A stretch of 64,000 nt of DNA from Acinetobacter haemolyticus (GCF_900406815.1 NZ_OVCN01000005.1:114448-178447); one strand, 5' to 3'. Positions 8,970 to 17,502 are shown, numbered from the stretch's first letter. The notes: generated from the sequence alone by a model not told the origin. Made by a program: numbers and translations.

Positions 8970-10457
8970 TTATATAGATAAATGTCTTTTTAGCTGTTGC
9001 AGATATTTAGCTAATTTTTGCTTTTTTTCTGTTGACAATGCATAGAGCTCTGCTGAAGTTGCCTCAGGCTTAATCACTCCAACCCCCGCACCTACAGCAA
9101 ACCAACTAGCAGCACTAAACATCGACATTCCACCCATACTATGCTCCACAAAGTCAATATCTCGCGGAGTTCGATGTTCCCAGCATTTTTTTAACTCTTG
9201 ATAACTTTGCGATTGAGGGACTGTCAACATATATTGCCAAAAAGGGGTATCTTTGCGTCCAGTATCATAATGCATACGAATAAAATCACAGATACCTTGC
9301 CAATATTGGCTATTTTGTCGATTATAAAAATCTATATTTTGCTGGGAAATCACCCCATGATTTTCTTGAATAAATGAAATCATTAATTGTAACTGACTAA
9401 GCATTTGCCCAATTGAGGTAGCCTCCAAAGGCTCAATAAATCCAGAGGCTAAACCAATAGCCACTACATTTTTCATCCATACTTTTTCATAAAAGCCAGC
9501 CTCAAATGCAATTGGGAGAGCTGGACTAATCTTCGCTCCTAACCACTGTTCTACTTCCTGCTGCGCTTGTTCATCTGTAATAAATTGATCGTGATATACA
9601 TAGCCTGCCCCAATCCTTTCCTGCAACGGAATTTGCCATACCCATCCTGAACTCATAGCCGTTGCACGTGTCACTAACTCAATTTTATCCTGATGTTGCA
9701 AATGAAAAGGTAATGCTCGATTCATAGGTAAAGTATCAGCAAATGAATGCCAACAACTTTTATACTTTTTCCCAATTAATAACCGAGAAAAACCCGAAGC
9801 ATCTACCACAAAATCACACTGAATTTTTTGATCCAAGAGTTGAATAGCTGAGATATATTCTGTTTGCGGATTTAATTCAAAATCATGAACCCTTTGTTCA
9901 ACATGAATAATACCTCTAGCTAAAGCAATTTTCTTAAGATATTGACCAACTCTAAAAGTGTCAAAATGTAGCGATGCACCAAAATTATTCTTTCCTTCCA
10001 AAAGAATCTGCAAAACCTCTTGGAAAGGTTTCCGCTCTTCACTGAACTCATAAGATGCCATATAGCGACTAACATCTATCCCATGATTAAATAATCCTGA
10101 TAAATAAGGGTTAAACCCAAACTCATTCCATGCAAAATCAGGCGTTGGCAGCGGGAAAAGATGATAATAATAGTCTTCTTGTTTGCCTGTTCTCCAACGC
10201 TCATAACGAAACGCCAATTTAAGCGTAGATCCCGTTTGTTCTATAAAATCTTTTAAATCGATATTCAAATCATGTAATACCGAAAGCAAGTTCAAAACTC
10301 CACCTTCACCAACACCAACGATTGGTATCTCTGGTGCTGAAATTACCATCACTTCAACAGATGGACTAAACAATTGTCTAAGTTGCAATGCAGCAAACCA
10401 ACCTGCCGTCCCACCACCAACAACTACAACCCTATTCATTCCTCGTAGATTTATCAT
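8970..10457 (-). CDS. Flavin-dependent tryptophan-halogenase family enzyme
   Basis: 495 residues. The N-terminal FAD-binding motif GGGTAGW (residues 14-20) and the halogenase signature WVWQIP (272-277, WxWxIP) are both present. The catalytic lysine of the family falls at Lys80 (TLKLAF) and the conserved glutamate at Glu345 (EPLEATS), close to Lys79 and Glu346 of PrnA. Family members use FADH2, O2 and halide to chlorinate or brominate an electron-rich ring, usually tryptophan. No signal peptide, so cytoplasmic. It needs reduced flavin from another protein; no flavin reductase lies in the locus. It lies between two exported-protein genes on the same strand. Start: ATG at 10457, preceded by GGGAAAAGAAG; ATG at 10439 is possible. 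The substrate is unknown. Confidence 0.88.
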   Translation of the reverse strand: MINLRGMNRVVVVGGGTAGWFAALQLRQLFSPSVEVMVISAPEIPIVGVGEGGVLNLLSVLHDLNIDLKDFIEQTGSTLKLAFRYERWRTGKQEDYYYHLFPLPTPDFAWNEFGFNPYLSGLFNHGIDVSRYMASYEFSEERKPFQEVLQILLEGKNNFGASLHFDTFRVGQYLKKIALARGIIHVEQRVHDFELNPQTEYISAIQLLDQKIQCDFVVDASGFSRLLIGKKYKSCWHSFADTLPMNRALPFHLQHQDKIELVTRATAMSSGWVWQIPLQERIGAGYVYHDQFITDEQAQQEVEQWLGAKISPALPIAFEAGFYEKVWMKNVVAIGLASGFIEPLEATSIGQMLSQLQLMISFIQENHGVISQQNIDFYNRQNSQYWQGICDFIRMHYDTGRKDTPFWQYMLTVPQSQSYQELKKCWEHRTPRDIDFVEHSMGGMSMFSAASWFAVGAGVGVIKPEATSAELYALSTEKKQKLAKYLQQLKRHLSI

Positions 10458-10482
10458 TCTTCTTTTCCCAATTTGAAATAAT

Positions 10483-10506
10483 AAAAGCAGCCTCGGCTGC
10501 TTTTTT
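10483..10506 (-). terminator. Terminator or attenuator between the 493-residue gene and the halogenase
   Basis: Stem AGCAGCC/GGCTGCT with a two-base turn, followed on the minus strand by TTTTATTATTT. It sits 26 bases before the halogenase start, so it either ends the upstream transcript or attenuates read-through into the halogenase. Confidence 0.65.
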
Positions 10507-10520
10507 AAAATGTAAGCAAA

Positions 10521-12002
10521 TTAACAGAATGTTAATGTTCCATAACAGTTTGATTTTGGCACTTGATTTTTTAGCTGTATATTAGATAAAGAAAGTGTGG
10601 CAGGTGTAGCATCACTTAAATCAATTATAACGGGGTTCGGAGTAGTAATTGTAATTCCAAATAAAGTACCAACAGCAGCATCAGCTGGAGCATAAATGCG
10701 TTGAGATTCTTGATTCAAAAAAGCAGAAGCTTTCGTCGCAACTTGAGGATAAACAGCAGATACATCCACTGGATTTTGACCTTTTAACAAACCTAAATTT
10801 ACAGGTTCAGCAAATGACATCCACCACCCAGCTCTAGCAATATCACTAGCTTGAGTAAAATTAGATAAAGAGGTCTTTCCAATATCAGCTCCATCAATAT
10901 AATTGCCTGGCCATAATAAATCTTGTAATTGTAAGGATAAATAGACGCCTGTACCTGTCAAAGGTATATTATGAATCATACTTAAAGATTGCTCAAAACT
11001 AATATTTAAAGGTAGTCCTTCAATTCTTGACCCCTCTTTCAATTTAATTTTCGCGCTACATGCTATCAGCAAGATACAGTCAAAATCCACTTTGAGCTGG
11101 TTATTAGGTCCTTGATCCAACGGAATATCAACACTCGCCGTTACATTATCAATACGTGCAGCTGTTTGACGCTTACCATTAACCTGAAAGGCTGGTGTTG
11201 AAAATCCTGCCGTCACGGATGGAATCGAAATTCCCAATGTATCACTACTAGCAGGATCTGAAACCCAGTCTCGATTAAAACCTAAAGCATTTAGTTTTCC
11301 ACTTAAACGTTGGTCGTTAGTTTTACCAAACAATCCCGGTGTTGTTGTCACTTCCCCTGTTGTTGGACTAAATCTCAGAAAGCCACTTAACGACTGAATT
11401 CCATCTGTAGTAGATGGTGATGCATTGTTAGTTAAACCCGCTGTTAATAAAGCATTAATTTTTTCAGCACCAGCTCTAAAACCAACCACCTCACGAGTTG
11501 AAGCGCTATTTGGGTTTTTAATAGCAAACTCCAAGAAAGGATTACTAATTTTAGCACTTGTAGCAGCACGTCCATCCCCCGAATAGGCTGGATTACCATC
11601 TATATCATAACCACCATTCGGAACAGCATTCCCATTAATGTCATAGTTCCCACCATTTGGAAGCCCACTCAATGCTAGATTTTTAATATCAATATCACAG
11701 CCTCCAACACCATTCTGCCCGCCACAACCTAGCTGTAAATTCTTTATGTTAGCATTCAACTCTAATTCAGCTTCAAGCCCTAATTTATAGAATCCTATAT
11801 TATTGGAGCCACTAATATTCCTCATTAAATTTGCACTATCAGAAGGAGCAATATATGACAAACTCATCAATGCTTGACCAGTCGTAGCCGACATTTCAGT
11901 ATCAGTTAAGCTTGTTAAAGTAGAAGTATTAGCATAAGCAGTATTTAAGCATAATCCGCTCAAAGCCAACAATGCCAAATGAAGAGACTTAAACCGTCGC
12001 AT
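10521..12002 (-). CDS. Exported DUF6160/FilA-like protein with C-terminal Cys pair (gene 1)
   Basis: 493 residues, start at an ATG preceded by GGAGG. The signal peptide ends near AYA at residue 24, and LTSLTDTEMSATTGQALMSLSY is a variant of the shared motif (its core is about residues 29-44). A Cys pair (Cys93, Cys102) and two Asp/Asn-Gly repeats (DINGN, DIDGN at about 121-137) suggest disulfide and possibly metal binding. The protein terminates in CYGTLTFC, a CX6C tail with Cys as last residue, as in the 235-residue protein. It is the first gene of the locus, 518 bases downstream of dcd's start-side neighbours with a terminator between. Function unknown. Confidence 0.75.
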   Translation of the reverse strand: MRRFKSLHLALLALSGLCLNTAYANTSTLTSLTDTEMSATTGQALMSLSYIAPSDSANLMRNISGSNNIGFYKLGLEAELELNANIKNLQLGCGGQNGVGGCDIDIKNLALSGLPNGGNYDINGNAVPNGGYDIDGNPAYSGDGRAATSAKISNPFLEFAIKNPNSASTREVVGFRAGAEKINALLTAGLTNNASPSTTDGIQSLSGFLRFSPTTGEVTTTPGLFGKTNDQRLSGKLNALGFNRDWVSDPASSDTLGISIPSVTAGFSTPAFQVNGKRQTAARIDNVTASVDIPLDQGPNNQLKVDFDCILLIACSAKIKLKEGSRIEGLPLNISFEQSLSMIHNIPLTGTGVYLSLQLQDLLWPGNYIDGADIGKTSLSNFTQASDIARAGWWMSFAEPVNLGLLKGQNPVDVSAVYPQVATKASAFLNQESQRIYAPADAAVGTLFGITITTPNPVIIDLSDATPATLSLSNIQLKNQVPKSNCYGTLTFC

Positions 12003-12212
12003 AACGACCTCCGTGTTAAAACTTCCATATGTTCTTTTTATTACTTGTTTCTGTTTGATCGAATACTCACTTATATGGCAGTAGTAATTTCCGTGATCCT
12101 GTACAAAAACAAATCAAATTATAATGATTGTATCTTATTTTTTATTAATTGCTAGCTTCATTCGTCTGAACAATCATTATGATGAATGAAGAATTTTTTA
12201 AATGACTGTATT

Positions 12213-12246
12213 AAAAAACCCATCATTTCTAAATGATGGGTTTTTT
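12213..12246 (-). terminator. Strong terminator after dcd
   Basis: Near-perfect stem CCCATCATTT/AAATGATGGG with a two-base loop and A- and T-runs on both sides. It immediately follows the dcd stop on the minus strand and insulates the exported-protein locus from dcd. Confidence 0.88.
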
Positions 12247-12249
12247 AAT

Positions 12250-12819
12250 TTAGGTCTTAGGTAAGGTCACACCTGTTTGACCTTGGTACTTACCACCACG
12301 ATCTTTATATGATGTTTCACACACCTCATCGCTTTCAAAGAAAAGCATTTGTGCGACACCCTCACCTGCATAGATACGCGCAGGTAAGTTTGTTGTATTG
12401 GAAAACTCTAAGGTCACGTGACCTTCCCACTCAGGCTCTAACGGCGTAACGTTTACAATGATACCGCAACGCGCATAGGTTGATTTCCCTAAACATACAG
12501 TAAGTACATTACGTGGAATACGGAAATATTCAATCGTACGTGCTAGAGCAAACGAGTTTGGTGGAATAATACAAACATCAGACTCGATATCAATAAAGCT
12601 TTTATCATCAAAGTTTTTTGGATCTACAATTGCAGAGTGTACATTGGTAAATACTTTGAATTCACGCGCACAACGGACATCATAGCCATAGCTTGATACC
12701 CCATAGGAAATCAACTTTTCTCCGTTTTCATCGAAACGAACTTGATTTTCTGCATAAGGTTCAATCATGCCGTGTTTTTCGCTCATTTCACGAATCCAAC
12801 GATCAGATTTTATTGCCAT
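12250..12819 (-). CDS. dcd: dCTP deaminase
   Basis: 189 residues, the usual length of bacterial Dcd. It starts [22 protein letters not shown] and carries the family motifs [43 protein letters not shown] (contains the catalytic Glu) and the C-terminal KYQGQTG. It deaminates dCTP to dUTP, the main route to dTMP in gammaproteobacteria. It is transcribed alone, with a strong terminator behind it. No anomaly. Confidence 0.96.
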   Translation of the reverse strand: MAIKSDRWIREMSEKHGMIEPYAENQVRFDENGEKLISYGVSSYGYDVRCAREFKVFTNVHSAIVDPKNFDDKSFIDIESDVCIIPPNSFALARTIEYFRIPRNVLTVCLGKSTYARCGIIVNVTPLEPEWEGHVTLEFSNTTNLPARIYAGEGVAQMLFFESDEVCETSYKDRGGKYQGQTGVTLPKT

Positions 12820-12919
12820 GTCTTTATATCCAAAAACGAAGTTGATGATTGGTGGCTACTTTAACGTAAAATGCTGCCAATGAAAACAATGCTGTTCTAT
12901 CAGCAATCTGATAGAACGA

Positions 12920-13513
12920 CTAGAGTTTAGAAAGTGCAGAATAACTGATCGGGATCGCAAAACTCACGAGCACAATAGATGCGGTCCTTTGTAATTTGGC
13001 TTGAGATAACCATCCAACTTTATTGGTTGCTAAAGCTGCCCCAACGGCAATCCAAAACATAGCAATCGGAACAATTAGCCCAACGAAAGTACTCATATGA
13101 GTCAAATATATTTCTTGGCTCGTCCAAGCACTTGCAGGGAAAATTGCTGACGCAAACAATAATGCTTTAGGGTTCAGCAATGTCGCACATAAAAGCTCTC
13201 GTGGTCTGATCGTTGGCTGATTCAACGCAACTTGTTGGTCTGCTGTACGCCATAATTTTATAGCTAGAAAAAGAATATAGCTCGCACTCAATAATTTTAA
13301 GAATGTTGGGAGCAATGGTAAGGTAGCAGAGACAGTAGCAATCAACACACCCCATACACTAATCGCTATGATATAACCCATCGCTTCTGCAGGTATGAGC
13401 AATAAAGATTTGCGTACGCCGACTTGGATACCTGAAGATGCTAGCAAAGTATTGGTTGGACCTGGTGTGAACAAGATCGTGGCAACCAAACCAATAAAAA
13501 ACCATGAAATCAT
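12920..13513 (-). CDS. LysE/RhtB-family amino-acid exporter
   Basis: 197 residues with about six membrane segments and the family N terminus, including the TPGPTN motif at about residues 17-22 and the LLNPKALLF segment after TM3. Members export amino acids or homoserine lactone-like compounds; the substrate cannot be read from sequence. The Shine-Dalgarno GAGGT lies in a small ACCTC/GAGGT hairpin (13520-13536), and a perfect 16-bp palindrome lies just upstream, so regulation is likely. Confidence 0.85.
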   Translation of the reverse strand: MISWFFIGLVATILFTPGPTNTLLASSGIQVGVRKSLLLIPAEAMGYIIAISVWGVLIATVSATLPLLPTFLKLLSASYILFLAIKLWRTADQQVALNQPTIRPRELLCATLLNPKALLFASAIFPASAWTSQEIYLTHMSTFVGLIVPIAMFWIAVGAALATNKVGWLSQAKLQRTASIVLVSFAIPISYSALSKL

Positions 13514-13537
13514 TGAATGACCTCACTAAGAGAGGTT

Positions 13538-13553
13538 TTTAGATTAATCTAAA
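13538..13553. promoter_or_regulatory. Palindromic operator candidate upstream of the LysE-type gene
   Basis: TTTAGATTAATCTAAA is a perfect 16-bp palindrome 25 bases before the exporter's start codon. Its position fits the binding site of a dimeric regulator. It is AT-rich, so a chance palindrome cannot be excluded. Confidence 0.35.
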
Positions 13554-13786
13554 CAATACTATGATAGCAAAAAAATATCTGTAAGGAGTCATGTCTACCT
13601 TTCAGCTAAGCTTTTATATTTACTATCTTTTTAAAGAGTCAATGTTTAGCAACTTGTAAGTCACCATCTCATTATCCTAGATTTATTCACCACCCCACTC
13701 TGCACTTTGGCTTTTACAACATGAAAAATCAAACATTTATTGTACATAATTTAAGTTTGAGCTAAGAAACGACTGTTAAAATAAAA

Positions 13787-14374
13787 ATGATATTTTCTCA
13801 TCACTTTACCCATTTTATGCCTAAGCTATTCTTCCAAAAGTGGCTTCCTTCCTCTGAAAAAATTGCCGATTTAAAACTTATGAAAATATTCGGCACTCGC
13901 ACCTTAAATCCATTGCTTTGGTATGTGAATCGACACTCGATTGCAAAAGCGATAGGTCTTGGGGCATTTTGGGGAATTTTACCAGTTCCTCTCCACAGCC
14001 TTTTCATTATTCTCACGGTTTTATATTTTGAAGTAAATTTGCCGCTTGGACTATGTATGGCTTGGCTCACTAATCCATTGACCATTGTCCCAATTTTATA
14101 TTTAGGTTTTTGGTTTGGTACAAAAATCTTCCACGTCAATATGATTAATAAAGACATGCTACTTGGCGTCTTACATCAGATCCTCAACTGGTTACAAAAT
14201 TTCGGTCATGGACATATTGATTTGCATTTAGCCAAAATTTTAATTACAGGGCTCATCATCGAAGCCGTACTGTTTGCTTTATTGTTTTATTGTGCAACTC
14301 ACCTCTTATGGCGCTGGTTTGTTATTAAAAACTGGAAAAATAGAATTCAAAATAATCAAGAAGAAATCATGTAG
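13787..14374 (+). CDS. DUF2062 membrane protein
   Basis: 195 residues. The core is the DUF2062 pattern: HSIAKAIGLGAFWGILPVPL followed by a hydrophobic segment, LCMAWLTNPLTIVPILYLGFWFG, and a C-terminal membrane helix (about residues 150-175). Two to four membrane segments are likely. The family is widespread and often sits near cell-envelope genes; its biochemical role is not established. The gene stands alone between divergent and convergent neighbours. Confidence 0.85.
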   Translation: MIFSHHFTHFMPKLFFQKWLPSSEKIADLKLMKIFGTRTLNPLLWYVNRHSIAKAIGLGAFWGILPVPLHSLFIILTVLYFEVNLPLGLCMAWLTNPLTIVPILYLGFWFGTKIFHVNMINKDMLLGVLHQILNWLQNFGHGHIDLHLAKILITGLIIEAVLFALLFYCATHLLWRWFVIKNWKNRIQNNQEEIM

Positions 14375-14386
14375 CTGATTTCTTCT
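14359..14386 (+). terminator. Hairpin spanning the DUF2062 stop codon
   Basis: Perfect 11-bp stem AGAAGAAATCA/TGATTTCTTCT with a 6-base loop that contains part of the TAG stop. The T-run is weak, so it may be a terminator or a 3'-end stability hairpin. Confidence 0.4.
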
Positions 14387-14392
14387 AGGTCT

Positions 14393-15265
14393 TTAGTTTT
14401 TATCCAATTGTTGTTTCATGTATTGTTCAACCACATCAAGTACATAGTCCTGACATGCCTCACCCGTAGCAGGGTTATATGCACCATTATTGGTAATATT
14501 ATTAGATAAAATTCTTATACCTAAAAATGGAACATTAAAATGATGTGCAATCTGTGCGACGGAAGCTGCCTCCATCTCCTCTACAGAAGTTTGATAATTA
14601 TTATGGAAAAACTGGATTCGATCTAGCTCATTATTCCAAACATCTGCTGAACCAATCGTTCCCTCAACCACATTCCCTTTGCTATAAGAAGCTTTTGCTG
14701 TATGTGCAGCAATCAATAACTGTTGATCACCTTCAAATTTGCGTATCGCAATCGGTTCAGGGTCAGACTCATCTTCAGGTAATACATCAAATGCCTCTGT
14801 CCATGCCAATGAGTTTGAACCGCCTCCTATCGGTAATCTTGGTGTTCTAAACGCACCAATATTTGTCGTGTATTTGCCTAATACAATATCAAACACCTTT
14901 AAAGCAGGATCATGCCCGCCTGATGTACCTTGGTTAATAATTGCAATGGGTTGATATCGCTCAATTGCAAGTGCTGTAGCAGCGGCAGAATTACTCATGC
15001 CCATACGTGTTTTGGATACGATCACTGGATAACCTTTATAAGTTCCTTTCCAAAACTTCCATCCACCCACAGTTTCAACACTGACGTTATCTAATTTTGA
15101 TGCCATACGTTCAGATTCGACAGGTAAGGCACCTTGGATCACGATGGGTTGTAATTTAGTTTCTAATTGCTCAGTCTCTTTTGGAGAATCATCACCATTA
15201 CAAGCACTCAGTAAAAATGCACTACACAATCCCAGAATACTTACAGCTCTTTTGACGGACTTCAT
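14393..15265 (-). CDS. Nucleosidase/phosphorylase-family lipoprotein
   Basis: 290 residues. The N terminus is a lipoprotein signal with lipobox LSAC (Cys22) followed by NGDD, predicting an anchored periplasmic protein. The body is a PNP/UDP-family fold resembling MTA/SAH nucleosidase: INQGTSGGHDPALKVFDIVLG and EEMEAASVAQIAHHFNVPFLGIR are clear. The catalytic Asp of MTA/SAH nucleosidases (SD after the last motif) is replaced by Asn (S254-N255), so normal adenine-nucleoside cleavage is doubtful. Cytoplasmic MTAN enzymes are not lipoproteins, so this is a variant that works on a nucleoside outside the inner membrane or is a binding protein. It converges on the DUF2062 gene. Confidence 0.75.
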   Translation of the reverse strand: MKSVKRAVSILGLCSAFLLSACNGDDSPKETEQLETKLQPIVIQGALPVESERMASKLDNVSVETVGGWKFWKGTYKGYPVIVSKTRMGMSNSAAATALAIERYQPIAIINQGTSGGHDPALKVFDIVLGKYTTNIGAFRTPRLPIGGGSNSLAWTEAFDVLPEDESDPEPIAIRKFEGDQQLLIAAHTAKASYSKGNVVEGTIGSADVWNNELDRIQFFHNNYQTSVEEMEAASVAQIAHHFNVPFLGIRILSNNITNNGAYNPATGEACQDYVLDVVEQYMKQQLDKN

Positions 15266-15340
15266 ATCATCACTCGAAAATAAAATAGTGATGAAGCAAC
15301 TCTCATGCTATATTTTACCAAACGATATATTTGCAACATC

Positions 15341-15371
15341 AAACAAAGAAAAGCCCAACGAAATGTTGGGC
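15341..15371 (-). terminator. Terminator after apbC
   Basis: Stem GCCCAAC/GTTGGGC with a 5-base loop (15353-15371) followed on the minus strand by TTTTCTTTGTTT, 23 bases past the apbC stop. Confidence 0.7.
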
Positions 15372-15393
15372 CGAACTTAAAAATAACCATCGG

Positions 15394-16623
15394 TTAGAAA
15401 ATGCGCTTGTCATCTCTCTGACGTTTTGGAAGTTTTTCCATCTGTTTTAAGACACTTTCCGCAATATTGATATAGCTTTCAGAAGCGACATCTTGTGTGA
15501 TGACACTTGGTTTACCATTATCGGCATTCTCTCGGATTTTTGCATCTAAAGGTAAACGACCTAGTAAAGGTATGTCATATTGTTCAGAAAGCTGATCACC
15601 ACCACCCGTACCAAATATTTGATCTTCATGTCCACAGTTAGAACAAACATGTGTTGACATATTCTCAATCACACCGAGTACAGGAATATTCACTTTATTA
15701 AATAATTCAATCCCTTTTACAGCATCCATTAAGGCAACATTTTGCGGTGTAGTAACAATTACCGCACCAGTCACCGGGATACGCTGTGCAAGCGTTAATT
15801 GAATATCGCCAGTACCTGGTGGCATGTCGATAACCAATACATCCAAATCTGGCCACAGAGTTTGATTAAATAACTGCATCAATGCGCCAGTGGCTTTAGG
15901 GCCACGCCATGCTACAGGAGTGTTATGCGCACCAATCAAATGACCGATTGAAATCACGGCCATACCATAAGCATCTAAAGGAACAAAATGTTCATTTTCA
16001 ATCTGAGGTGTGTGACCAGCATTGCCCAACATAGTTGGAATACTTGGACCATAAATATCTGCATCCAACACCCCAACTTTTAAACCGAGTTTTTGCAATG
16101 CGAGCGCAAGATTCACAGTTGTGGTTGATTTACCTACACCACCTTTACCCGATGAAACCAAGATTACGTTTTGAATACGTGGATGTGGAGCAACATCTCG
16201 TTGTTGAGGCGCAGCTTTCTCAATCGGAGGATTATTTGGGTCTGCTTCAGCTTTCGGAGATGCATCCATTACTGGAGGAAGCTTGGTGTTTTGTGTTTTT
16301 GGCTTAGATGAACAACTATGTCCCGCCTCGCCATGGGCAGCATGTTTCTGCTGAATAATATGCAGATTGAGTTCTTGGATACCACACTTTTCTAAGGCAT
16401 CTGCAAGTTCATCATGGATTTGTTGTAAATGATTTTTTTCTTCGGGAAATGTATTGATCGTGAGCTGTAGGATGCGACCTTGAACATTGACTTGGCTGAT
16501 ACGATCTTTCAAGGCATTTTCAGAGTTTGGAAGAATATAATTTTGAAGGACTGTTTGGATTTCATCTTCCTTCACTTCTTGCGCAGGCGAAAAAACGGAT
16601 TTTAAGGAAGAAAGCCACGACAT
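15394..16623 (-). CDS. apbC: Iron-sulfur cluster carrier protein ApbC/Mrp
   Basis: 409 residues from the ATG at 16623, chosen because GGAG lies six bases before it. Layout: N-terminal DUF59/FeS-assembly-like domain (about 1-95), a linker containing a His/Cys-rich segment and a Pro-rich stretch, then a P-loop ATPase with deviant Walker A SGKGGVGKSTTT and the CSNCGHE CxxC motif near residue 330 that binds a bridging Fe-S cluster at the dimer interface. It carries 4Fe-4S clusters to apoproteins. In enterobacteria mrp is beside metG; here they are about 2.7 kb apart with three small genes between. Confidence 0.93.
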   Translation of the reverse strand: MSWLSSLKSVFSPAQEVKEDEIQTVLQNYILPNSENALKDRISQVNVQGRILQLTINTFPEEKNHLQQIHDELADALEKCGIQELNLHIIQQKHAAHGEAGHSCSSKPKTQNTKLPPVMDASPKAEADPNNPPIEKAAPQQRDVAPHPRIQNVILVSSGKGGVGKSTTTVNLALALQKLGLKVGVLDADIYGPSIPTMLGNAGHTPQIENEHFVPLDAYGMAVISIGHLIGAHNTPVAWRGPKATGALMQLFNQTLWPDLDVLVIDMPPGTGDIQLTLAQRIPVTGAVIVTTPQNVALMDAVKGIELFNKVNIPVLGVIENMSTHVCSNCGHEDQIFGTGGGDQLSEQYDIPLLGRLPLDAKIRENADNGKPSVITQDVASESYINIAESVLKQMEKLPKRQRDDKRIF

Positions 16624-16773
16624 TTTGTACTCCAAAAACTGATCATACTCACTGAATGTGGTTAGTTTAGCAGTATTGAAGATTCGACGCTCATATCAAA
16701 GACCGTAATTGCTCAATTTTATGTCGCAATTTATCTTTGTCTATCAGCGTCGATTGTTAAAGCTTTATCGTGA

Positions 16774-17310
16774 TTAACCTTTGAATTTATTGATCGTATC
16801 AGTGGCAGCTTTCTTTAAATCATCTAACTTGCTGCTAGCTTGAGCTTTCAGATCATCAAATTTTGCAGCTGCCTCCTCTTTTAACTCAACTGCTTTGGCT
16901 TTTGCATCTTCTAATTTATGCGTTGCCTCTTCTTTTAAGTGATCTAATTTCTCTTTGGCAGCATGTTGAGTATCCGCCAGTTTTTCTTTTAACTCATCTG
17001 CTTTAGCTGATAATGCAGCTTTACTTTCACCGTATTGATCGCTTGCATTGGTCTTTAAATCATCTAAAGCTTGCTCGCCTTTTTGCTTCAACTCATTGGC
17101 TTTATCTTTAGCTTGCTGTAAATCAGCTTTAGTTTGATCAATATCTTTCGCTGCGAAGTTTTTTACATCCTCTACAGTTTCCTGACCTTTTTGTTTGATG
17201 TCACTTCCAAGCTCGCTGACTTTATCTTTAGCCTGCTGAAAGTCTGCTTTGGTTTGCTCTAAATCTTTTGCTGCGAACTGTTTTAACTGATCAATTTTGT
17301 CATTACTCAT
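16774..17310 (-). CDS. LEA-like amphipathic helical repeat protein
   Basis: 178 residues, almost entirely Lys, Ala, Glu, Asp, Leu and Gln with no Cys, Trp or Pro. Residues 12-30 and 52-70 are nearly the same (FAAKDLEQTKADFQQAKDK and FAAKDIDQTKADLQQAKDK), a 40-residue duplication. The remainder is a run of 11-residue-like units (DELKEKLAD, DHLKEEATHKLEDAKAKA). This is the pattern of group-3 LEA/apolipoprotein-like proteins, unfolded in solution and helical on drying or on lipid. No signal peptide. A stress-protective role is an inference from composition only. Confidence 0.7.
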   Translation of the reverse strand: MSNDKIDQLKQFAAKDLEQTKADFQQAKDKVSELGSDIKQKGQETVEDVKNFAAKDIDQTKADLQQAKDKANELKQKGEQALDDLKTNASDQYGESKAALSAKADELKEKLADTQHAAKEKLDHLKEEATHKLEDAKAKAVELKEEAAAKFDDLKAQASSKLDDLKKAATDTINKFKG

Positions 17311-17502
17311 GTCATCTTCCTCTTGTTATTTCGTAAAAGCTGTCGTTGATTTCAATTACAGTTATACAAGATTCTGCCTACAGTTATCGTGTTTGCTGCA
17401 AATTGAAACAAATGGGATACAGGATGATTCAAATTTATTGCTGATTAATAACCATTTGAATTTTCATATATAAAAATCATATAAATGCATAACACAACTA
17501 AA

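Noticed and set aside
12156..12191. CTTCATTC/GAATGAAG inverted repeat before the strong terminator
   Set aside because: A 20-base spacer and no gene ends there on the plus strand; no clear role.
17370..17381. GATTCTGCCTAC, a half of the palindrome at 8800
   Set aside because: Only one arm is present, so it is probably a chance 12-base match.
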